Source: CAYGZT01 sp964354445 | GTDB lineage: Bacteria; Patescibacteriota; Minisyncoccia; UBA6257; JAGOQP01 | Length of the DNA: 10,700 bases | NCBI GenBank assembly: GCA_964354445.1 | Contig: CAYGZT010000011.1 | Span: forward strand, 1-10,700 | Direction of reading: 5' to 3' | In this document: piece after piece, positions 5,722 through 10,700 of the stretch | How positions within the stretch are numbered: the first letter of the stretch is position 1 | Layout of the letters: every line of letters starts with the position of its first letter | Notes under the pieces: generated by a model | Seen by the model: only the letters and a program-made list of their open reading frames with translations | Told to the model about the DNA's origin: nothing | Databases searched by the model: none | Translations under genes and position numbers: made by a program

Positions 5722-6906
5722 ATGCGTTATCTACGAACGTCCAAGGGTATTGAAGGAAGAACTTGTCTTCTTCGTCTTGATCTCAATACCCCCGACGGCG
5801 AGTTGAAAAATTCGCTTCGTGTACAGCGCGCCGTGCCAACCATTCGTTACCTTCTTGAGCGCGGCTGCCGCGTGGTGATTCTCTCGCACCGGGGAAGACC
5901 GGAAGGGAAGTTGAAAGTTTCTGCCGGAGGCAAACTTGCCACTGGCGGGGAAAATAAAAAGTTAAAGGTAGATCGAGACGTTTCACTCAAACCTGCCGTC
6001 AGAGCGCTGGGGAAGTTAATCGGGAGAAACATTACACTGTTTGACCATTTTGATTTTAAAAAGATAAAAGCAGTGATTGACAGGAACAATCCGGGGACTG
6101 TTTTTGCGCTGGAGAATATCAGGCTGCTTGACGGAGAGGAACGCAATAGCACGGCTTTGGCGAAGAAACTTGCTCGCGTGGGAGATTTTTTTGTCAACGA
6201 TGCGTTTGCCGCCAGCCACCGTGCACACGCGTCGGTTGATGTGATCACGCGCTTTCTTGTGTCGTATGCCGGATTGTCGCTGGAAGAGGAACTGAAAGCG
6301 TGTGAGAAAGTTATGAGGCATCCCCGACGACCGCTGGTTGTTATTATCGGAGGGGCGAAAGTTTCTGACAAAATTGGAGTTGTTGAGAATTTTGGGAAGC
6401 GAGCGTCGGCAATTCTTGTGGGTGGGGGAACGGCAAACGCATTCCTTACCGCGCGCGGGCTTCCGGTCGGCGAGTCGGTGTATGAACGGCGGGCGGTGAC
6501 AAAAGCATCATATCTACTAAAGAGTTGTCCGTCTCTGGTGCTGCCGACGGACGTTGTCGTACACGGCAGGCGAATTGTTGATATCGGCACCGAGACCATC
6601 CGCACCTTTTCGCGTATTATACAGCGTGCCGGTACGGTGATATGGAGCGGGCCAATGGGCATTGCGGAAAAAGAACTGTCTGCGCGCGGAACGCTTGAAA
6701 TAGCGTGCGCAATCACTCGCTGTAAGGCATTTTCGCTTGTCGGAGGCGGGCAAACAACCGCGTTTATCATCAAAAGAGGACTTTACAAGAAGTTTTCATT
6801 CCTTTCAACGGGAGGAGGTGCGCTCTTGGAGTATCTGGCGGGGAAAAAACTGCCGGGTATAGAAGCACTTGCGACGTCGCGAGCCAAATCCCCGAGGTCA
6901 AAATAA
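5722..6906 (+). CDS. pgk: Phosphoglycerate kinase
   Basis: 394 residues. The enzyme transfers phosphate between 1,3-bisphosphoglycerate and ADP in cytoplasmic glycolysis. Seen motifs are R18-L-D20-L-N22 and SHRGRP (55-60), both 3-PG site. Also seen are 'ENIRL' with 'GEERN' (131-142), VNDAFAASHRAHAS (158-171), GGAKVSDK (210-217), GPMGIAE (310-316), GGGQTTA (341-347) and STGGGALLE (362-370). Two oddities stand out. The nucleotide-site GGGD is GGGQ (Gln344), losing the Asp that normally binds the Mg of Mg-ATP. About 19 extra residues lie between SHRGRP and SLKP (roughly 61-87), bounded by two KLKV copies. The ATG is only eight bases after the tRNA 3' end with no Shine-Dalgarno, so the mRNA 5' end may be made by tRNA processing. 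A T-run (6907-6915) follows the stop without a hairpin. Confidence 0.96.
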   Translation: MRYLRTSKGIEGRTCLLRLDLNTPDGELKNSLRVQRAVPTIRYLLERGCRVVILSHRGRPEGKLKVSAGGKLATGGENKKLKVDRDVSLKPAVRALGKLIGRNITLFDHFDFKKIKAVIDRNNPGTVFALENIRLLDGEERNSTALAKKLARVGDFFVNDAFAASHRAHASVDVITRFLVSYAGLSLEEELKACEKVMRHPRRPLVVIIGGAKVSDKIGVVENFGKRASAILVGGGTANAFLTARGLPVGESVYERRAVTKASYLLKSCPSLVLPTDVVVHGRRIVDIGTETIRTFSRIIQRAGTVIWSGPMGIAEKELSARGTLEIACAITRCKAFSLVGGGQTTAFIIKRGLYKKFSFLSTGGGALLEYLAGKKLPGIEALATSRAKSPRSK

Positions 6907-6913
6907 TTTTTTT

Positions 6914-6944
6914 TTGACACACTCGGAATTATCGTGAGTGTAAT
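6914..6944 (+). promoter_or_regulatory. Promoter of rnhA with an inverted repeat in the spacer
   Basis: TTGACA (6914-6919) is followed after 19 bases by TGTAAT (6939-6944), which ends six bases before the ATG at 6951; this points to a leaderless mRNA. ACACTC (6919-6924) and GAGTGT (6936-6941) form a six-base inverted repeat spanning the spacer, a possible operator. The -35 box abuts the T-run after pgk. Confidence 0.6.
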
Positions 6945-6950
6945 TGAACG

Positions 6951-7406
6951 ATGACGAAGAAAAAACAAAAAAGTCGTCAGGGTATCATTGTGTACACCGA
7001 CGGCGGGTCGCGGGGAAATCCCGGACCGGCAGCGATCGGGGTTTTTGTGGTGACACTCGATAAGCGCTATAGCGAGTTTCTTGGAAACAAAACGAACAAC
7101 GAGGCGGAGTACGAGGCGGTTGCGTATGCGCTCAAAAAAGTGAAGCAGCTCGTGGGTAAGGCGAGAGCGCGAGAGCTATCAATTGAAGTTTGTTCCGACA
7201 GTCAGCTAATAACCTCGCAGCTTAATGGAGAGTACAAACTCAAGGAAAAAAATCTTTGGCCTTACTTTATTTCGATTTGGAATCTTCGACAGGATTTTGA
7301 AAATGTTTTGTTTACACACGTGTCTCGAGAAAAAAACGCTGTGGCCGATCGTCTGCTGAACGAAACACTCGATGACCACACTCGCGTCTCAAGAAAACTT
7401 TTTTGA
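6951..7406 (+). CDS. rnhA: Ribonuclease HI
   Basis: 151 residues. It cleaves the RNA strand of RNA-DNA hybrids (R-loops, replication primers) in the cytoplasm with two divalent metal ions. All four catalytic acids are visible: Asp17 in YTDGGSRGNPGP (15-26), Glu51 in NNEAEYEA (49-56), Asp83 in CSDSQL (81-86) and Asp133 in REKNAVADRL (126-135). His123 occupies the usual catalytic-histidine loop. Length matches the family, and the basic start MTKKKQKSRQ is a short extension before the first strand. There is no separate N-terminal hybrid-binding domain. It has its own promoter and a terminator immediately downstream, so it is likely monocistronic. Confidence 0.96.
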   Translation: MTKKKQKSRQGIIVYTDGGSRGNPGPAAIGVFVVTLDKRYSEFLGNKTNNEAEYEAVAYALKKVKQLVGKARARELSIEVCSDSQLITSQLNGEYKLKEKNLWPYFISIWNLRQDFENVLFTHVSREKNAVADRLLNETLDDHTRVSRKLF

Positions 7407-7410
7407 ACGC

Positions 7411-7437
7411 AAAACCCCTCCTGTTGGGAGGGGTTTT
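7411..7437. terminator. Bidirectional terminator between rnhA and rnpB
   Basis: AAAACCCCTCC (7411-7421) and GGAGGGGTTTT (7427-7437) make a perfect 11-bp stem around TGTTG. The stem core is G+C-rich, with A-run and T-run arms on either side, so it works for rnhA on the plus strand (stop at 7406) and rnpB on the minus strand (3' end near 7450). Confidence 0.9.
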
Positions 7438-7449
7438 ACATATGGTATT

Positions 7450-7848
7450 GGCAAACCGTAAGCCGGATTCTGTCGAGTGTGGCAATTTATCTGGGCCGTC
7501 GATTACTCTCAGGCTCAAGCGGCACCTCCCTCGCTTATGCTCGGGATGCGGCCTTGCACCCGGGTAAGGATTTAGCCGTTTCACTAGAACATTCACACGG
7601 TGAATGTTCGTGCGAACAAAATGTGAAACATTTTGTTCTAGCACCCACGTTACCGTGGTACTCGCCCTCCTTCGCATAAAGCTTCGGAGGGCGTCCGCGA
7701 TCCTTTTGGATCGGGACGTCTCTGTTCGCACCTCTGGGATTTCTCCTGACGGGTGTTACCCGCTACCTGTGCCCCGACGTGGTGTCGGGACTGGGTGTCC
7801 GGACTTTCCTCCCTCCGCCTGGGGCGGAGAGTAGCCACATGGTTTGCC
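7450..7848 (-). ncRNA. rnpB: RNase P RNA, bacterial type A-like
   Basis: This is the catalytic RNA that removes 5' leaders from pre-tRNAs. Read on the minus strand, the ends GGCAAACC (7848-7841) and GGTTTGCC (7457-7450) pair perfectly as P1. The universal P4 strands are present: GAGGAAAGTCC near the 5' end (7811-7801) and ACAGAA near the 3' end (7473-7468). The GTGCGAACAGAGA segment is also there. P2 (TGTGGC/GCCACA) pairs, and the L15 GGU that binds the tRNA CCA end appears as AGGTGCC. P12 is CCACG-GTAA-CGTGG. After P12 come two long AT-rich hairpins with three-base loops (7614-7638 and 7587-7609), taken as P13 and P14. Ends are set by P1; a few extra 3' bases are possible. Identity is very sure; helix numbering of the two arms is inferred. 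Confidence 0.95.
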
Positions 7849-7854
7849 GGCGCG

Positions 7855-7884
7855 ACTATACCATCCATTTGACTATCGTGTCAA
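7855..7884 (-). promoter_or_regulatory. rnpB promoter
   Basis: On the minus strand TTGACA (7884-7879) and TATAGT (7860-7855) are 18 bases apart, and the start expected seven bases on is 7848, exactly the first base of the P1 helix. It is the strongest promoter in the window. A second TTGACACG copy (7896-7889) lies 12 bases further upstream. Confidence 0.85.
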
Positions 7885-7888
7885 ATGG
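7865..7888. promoter_or_regulatory. 9-bp inverted repeat overlapping the rnpB promoter
   Basis: CCATTTGAC (7865-7873) and GTCAAATGG (7880-7888) are perfect complements separated by six bases. One arm covers the -35 hexamer and the other the spacer next to the -10, the layout of a repressor operator. It could instead be a chance by-product of the TTGACA box. Confidence 0.55.
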
Positions 7889-7976
7889 CGTGTCAAGCAA
7901 AAAAGAACGCGGACGCGGACCTGTTCGTCACGAACCAGAATTGCTGGGATTTACTGGTGGTCGTGGAGGTTTACAT

Positions 7977-8048
7977 ATGAGCAAACGGCGAGCGTGTGTG
8001 GATAAATCATCTCTCAAAGCTTCTTTGCAGGTAGTACCTGTTATATAA
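7977..8048 (+). CDS. Possible 23-residue small protein or leader peptide
   Basis: The ATG at 7977 is preceded by GGAGG (7965-7969) at a seven-base spacing, the best Shine-Dalgarno fit in the window besides 4991-4999. The product reads MSKRRACVDKSSL then KASLQVVPVI and ends in tandem stops TAA TAG (8046-8051). The stop overlaps the TATAAT of the next promoter. No domain is recognised, and no clear promoter is seen for it on the plus strand. It may be a real microprotein, a leader peptide before the large surface protein, or chance. Confidence 0.3.
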   Translation: MSKRRACVDKSSLKASLQVVPVI

Positions 8049-8049
8049 T
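8039..8049 (+). promoter_or_regulatory. Probable promoter of the large secreted protein
   Basis: TGTTATATAAT contains a consensus TATAAT (8044-8049) and, in another register, an extended -10. The nearest -35-like TTGCAG (8025-8030) is only 13 bases upstream, too close for a standard pair. Transcription would start near 8056, leaving a leader of about 140 bases. Confidence 0.5.
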
Positions 8050-8055
8050 AGAAGA

Positions 8056-8195
8056 GCAGGATGGGAACGGAGATGGAATAACTCTCCCGTTTCGTCTTGC
8101 AACAACGTGCCCAAAGAGAGAATGGTGGGTTTGTTTGCGTAAGAAGAGTTTAGTAAGCGAGCGGTTATGTCCGTCGATTCTTTCAGAGTGATGTC
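8056..8195 (+). other. Long 5' leader of the secreted protein gene, with a hairpin
   Basis: The span from the presumed transcript start to the ATG at 8196 has no convincing coding content. AACGGAGA (8066-8073) can pair with TCTCCCGTT (8083-8091) with one bulged C, making an eight-bp hairpin near the 5' end. A six-codon ORF (ATG 8061 to TAA 8081) overlaps the hairpin's left arm. No known riboswitch is recognised. Contrast with neighbouring genes, which have almost no leader. Confidence 0.35.
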
Positions 8196-10700
8196 ATGAT
8201 ATCCAGTAAAGAGAAATTGAAAACACTTTCTGTTTTTCTCGCGGTGGCGCTGAGTGTTTTGAACACGTTCATCCCGCAGGTTTTTGCGACCGAGGGAGTA
8301 CCCACTGTTATCAGCTATCAGGGACGGCTGACCGATGCCAGCGGCAATCTTTTAGGCGGATCATCCGGGACTTCCTACTACTTTAAGTTTTCCATTTGGG
8401 ATAACCCGACAGTAGGCTCGGGGAGCCGTCTGTGGCCCGTTGCCGGGCCGTCGACGACGACTGCGAGCGTCATCAACGGGGTTTTCAACATCAACATCGG
8501 CGACACGGCGAACGGATATCCTGACGCGCTGACATATGACTTTTACACCAATCGCGATGTCTACTTGCAAGTTGATGTCGCTTCGACGACTCTGGGTACT
8601 TTGGAAACACTCTCACCCCGCCAGCGCATCGGTGCATCGGGATTTGCAATCAATGCGGAGACAGTATCGGGCAAGTTACGCGTGACCACATCGTCTGACT
8701 TCACATTCCAAGTTGTCAACGAGGGAAGTGGTCGGGCGAATTTACAAAGTGAGGGACAGGTTCAGATCGGCGGATACGGTTCTGCTCCGACCGCGATTGG
8801 CGGAGGTGCGTTGTACTACAACAGCGCGTCGGGAGAGTTGTATGTATGGAACGATGCAACGTCAACGCCGCAGTGGACACAAGTCAGCGCATCAAGCTTG
8901 CAGCAAGCGTACGATCTCGGGAATCAGATTCAGGCATCGAACAGCAGGGACATTCTCTTCACGCTTCCCGACACTGCAACGGACCCGAAGTTTATCGTCA
9001 ACATCGCCACCAGCTCCGCGGGCGTCTTTGAGATTCAGGCATCGAGTTCGCCGATACTCACCGTTTCCCGCACCAGCGTTACTAGCACCCCAGACCTTTC
9101 CTGGAACATCCAGGGAGGTGTGACGCTTGCTACAACGACGATTTCAGGCGGTACTCTCAATCTTTCGACGGGAGACCTTCAAACCGCAAGCGTCGTCCGT
9201 CTCACCAATGCGGGGGCGCTGCAGAATATCGCGTCAATAAGCGGTTCGGGGGCTCTGACGGTGCAGTCAGGCGGTAGCGGGGCGCTGACGCTCCTTTCGG
9301 CGTCGACGACACTCGTATTGGACGCGACTGGAGTAGCGTCGGCGTCTGGGACGGTAAAAGTTGCCGATACGGATATTTTCACGCTTGGCTCGCGGTCCGC
9401 GAACACTCCCTCGGGAGCTTTGAGCGGGTCAATGTACTATGACACCGGCCTGAACAAATTCAGATGTTTGGAGAATGGTGTGTGGACCGATTGTATCGGC
9501 GGCGGTTCCAGCGGAGCCGGCTCGAATCTTCAGCAAACCTACGCAACCTCTACCGATCCCGAAATTACATTGCTCTCGACTCCCGGCGGAATTTCTATTC
9601 TTGATAATGCAACTCCCCTGAGCGGCAATCTTTTTGAAATTCAGAACAACGCCCGTACTGCAACCTATGTTGCCGTTTCGTCATCTTCGATCACGCTCGC
9701 GACCACTACCATCACAAACTTGAACGTTTCCGGAAATTCATCACTCCAGACATTTACATTCACCACTGCAACCGGTACCACACTGACGACAAACGGCATA
9801 TCTGCCACAACCGCTACCACAACCAACCTCAGCATCGGAACTCTCAGCGGACTTCTAAAAGGAACAGGAGGAATTGTCTCCACTGCAACAGCTGGTATTG
9901 ACTATGGCATCATCAACCAACTGGCAGGCATCTCCACCTCGACCGTCGCTCTGACTGCCGGCGACGCGATTCAAATCTCCACCACCACCAACTCAATCAC
10001 TATTGCAAACGTCGGAGTCCAGTCCCTTACGGCGGGGGGCGGCATTTCCATCTCCTCTGCTACTGGAACTCCCACCATTTCGAATATCGGGGTCCTCTCC
10101 CTGACCGGTGGCGGCGGCGTGACCGTTTCTTCCGCGACCGGTACCGTCACCCTGGGGACCACCGGGCTTCAGAGTGAGATCTCCTGGCCACTTGGCTTCG
10201 GTTCCACAACTCATCTTGCGTTCACGACCTCGACAGATACCAATCTGGGAATCACCTTTGCTGGTTGTTCTGGCGGAACGTGTACGGTAACTCCCGTGTG
10301 GATAGGTACGCTTGCGGACAACAGAATTGCTTCTGCACAAACCTGGAACGCAATGACTCCCTCATCCACCCAAATCATTGCTGGGACTGGGCTGGTGGGC
10401 GGCGGCACACTTCAAAACAACGTAACCCTTTCAAACAACGGAATCCTCTCCCTGACCGGCGGGGGCGGCGTGACCGTTTCTTCCGCGACCGGCACCGTCA
10501 CCCTGGGGACCACCGGGCTTCAGACTCAGCTCTCCTGGCCCCTGGCATATGGTTCCACAACCCACATCTCGTTCCCGATACCGTATGCCTCCACCACGGG
10601 AGTACAGCCGACCATCTCCTGGCCCATCCCCGTCGCTTCAACTTCTTTGGCAGCCGGCTCGTATCTTTCTCTGTCGGGCAACACCCTTTCAAACATCGGG
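8196..10700 (+). CDS. Large secreted repeat protein with tail-fibre-like modules (3' end outside window)
   Basis: 835 codons are open to the window edge. A Sec signal peptide is clear: basic MISSKEKLK, a hydrophobic core, and a likely cut after V-F-A31. Residues 36-160 form the 'SYQGRLTD...FKFSIWD...NGVFNINIGD...VYLQVDV...SPRQRIG' domain common at the N-terminus of bacterial secreted fibres. Two 'LYYNSASGELYVWN' / 'MYYDTGLNKFRCLENGVW' modules follow. Two larger modules starting SSLQQAY (233) and SNLQQTY (443) are about 210 residues apart, each with a 'FEIQ' strand. A Thr/Ser/Gly-rich tail has GGGxxVSSATGT repeats at about 610, 636 and 753. It is probably beta-rich, extracellular and adhesive; the anchoring end is not in view. 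ATG 8196 is the only good start after the in-frame TAA at 8154; its ribosome binding site is weak. Confidence 0.9.
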   Translation, partial: MISSKEKLKTLSVFLAVALSVLNTFIPQVFATEGVPTVISYQGRLTDASGNLLGGSSGTSYYFKFSIWDNPTVGSGSRLWPVAGPSTTTASVINGVFNINIGDTANGYPDALTYDFYTNRDVYLQVDVASTTLGTLETLSPRQRIGASGFAINAETVSGKLRVTTSSDFTFQVVNEGSGRANLQSEGQVQIGGYGSAPTAIGGGALYYNSASGELYVWNDATSTPQWTQVSASSLQQAYDLGNQIQASNSRDILFTLPDTATDPKFIVNIATSSAGVFEIQASSSPILTVSRTSVTSTPDLSWNIQGGVTLATTTISGGTLNLSTGDLQTASVVRLTNAGALQNIASISGSGALTVQSGGSGALTLLSASTTLVLDATGVASASGTVKVADTDIFTLGSRSANTPSGALSGSMYYDTGLNKFRCLENGVWTDCIGGGSSGAGSNLQQTYATSTDPEITLLSTPGGISILDNATPLSGNLFEIQNNARTATYVAVSSSSITLATTTITNLNVSGNSSLQTFTFTTATGTTLTTNGISATTATTTNLSIGTLSGLLKGTGGIVSTATAGIDYGIINQLAGISTSTVALTAGDAIQISTTTNSITIANVGVQSLTAGGGISISSATGTPTISNIGVLSLTGGGGVTVSSATGTVTLGTTGLQSEISWPLGFGSTTHLAFTTSTDTNLGITFAGCSGGTCTVTPVWIGTLADNRIASAQTWNAMTPSSTQIIAGTGLVGGGTLQNNVTLSNNGILSLTGGGGVTVSSATGTVTLGTTGLQTQLSWPLAYGSTTHISFPIPYASTTGVQPTISWPIPVASTSLAAGSYLSLSGNTLSNIG
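10093..10218 (+). repeat. Copy 1 of a 126-base coding repeat
   Basis: This segment encodes 'LSLTGGGGVTVSSATGTVT' then 'LGTTGLQSEISWPLGFGST' and recurs 351 bases (117 codons) downstream with near-identical DNA, including third positions over its first ~85 bases. A degenerate third relative (LTAGGGISISSATGTPT) lies just upstream at about 10017-10090. Confidence 0.85.
10444..10569 (+). repeat. Copy 2 of the 126-base coding repeat
   Basis: It matches the copy at 10093 closely in the first part (LSLTGGGGVTVSSATGTVT, then LGTTGLQ) and diverges toward the end (TQLSWPLAYGST against SEISWPLGFGST). The frame is kept, so the protein repeats are functional units. The similarity at silent sites points to recent duplication or gene conversion. 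Confidence 0.85.

Noticed and set aside
5847..6773. 308-codon open frame on the minus strand opposite pgk
   Set aside because: It lies wholly antisense to a gene with every Pgk motif. The translation is rich in Ser, Pro and Thr with no recognisable domain, as expected of a shadow frame.
6907..6915. T-run after pgk as an intrinsic terminator
   Set aside because: No stem lies directly before it; the nearest palindrome (GCGACGTCGC near 6870) is too far upstream.
7587..7638. The two hairpins as a CRISPR array, insertion sequence ends or a terminator
   Set aside because: They sit at the P13/P14 position of the RNase P RNA, with no spacers, no transposase and no T-run at the right place.
7479..7834. 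Plus-strand open frames across 7479-7834
   Set aside because: The region is the RNase P RNA gene on the other strand; conserved RNA elements explain it fully.
8191..8199. ATG TCA TGA minigene at 8191
   Set aside because: It overlaps the true ATG at 8196 and is too short to mean anything without experimental evidence.
10093..10569. Repeat pair as a mobile element or recombinational shufflon site
   Set aside because: The repeats are in frame, direct, purely coding, and no recombinase or inverted copies are present in the window.

Overview
The window reads like a piece of a Candidate Phyla Radiation (Patescibacteria/Parcubacteria-type) chromosome. The support is indirect: a compact layout with tiny gaps, genes whose -10 box sits directly before the ATG, few Shine-Dalgarno sites, standard use of TGA as stop, and two large 'VGIGTTTP / YQGRLTD / GGGxxVSSATGT' surface proteins of a kind common in that group. 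The lineage is inferred from style; no marker for a taxon was searched.

Layout. Bases 1-81 hold the 3' end of a plus-strand gene, followed by a hairpin terminator (167-192) shared with a converging gene. On the minus strand are a 613-residue prepilin/tail-fibre chimera (223-2064) and, upstream of it, a diverged membrane-anchored signal-peptidase-I-like protein (2157-2864). A compact divergent promoter at 2873-2880 separates this pair from lepA (2900-4708). Next comes a plus-strand cluster: an FtsB/DivIC-type division protein (4751-5029), an overlapping membrane-anchored SurA-N-like protein (5007-5621), tRNA-Gly(CCC) (5643-5713) and pgk (5722-6906). rnhA (6951-7406) has its own promoter and converges on rnpB, the RNase P RNA, on the minus strand (7450-7848). 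A bidirectional terminator lies between them. The region 7849-8195 carries the rnpB promoter with an inverted repeat, a 23-codon ORF with a strong ribosome binding site, and the promoter and long leader of a secreted repeat protein. That protein starts at 8196 and is still open at the window end (835 codons seen).

How it fits together. The middle is a housekeeping block: translation (LepA, tRNA, RNase P), glycolysis (Pgk), RNA/DNA hybrid removal (RNase HI) and division (FtsB-like). It is flanked by two unusual surface proteins that share a phage-tail-fibre vocabulary but leave the cytoplasm differently, one through a type IV prepilin N-terminus and one through a Sec-type signal peptide. The most novel candidate is the prepilin whose C-terminal half is tail-fibre repeats plus an eight-cysteine tip domain. 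It could be an adhesive (pseudo)pilus subunit for attachment to a host cell; this is inference. Other points of interest are the repeated leaderless-promoter geometry, a Pgk with Gln in place of the metal-binding Asp, and an RNase P RNA with two long AT-rich, triloop-capped arms.
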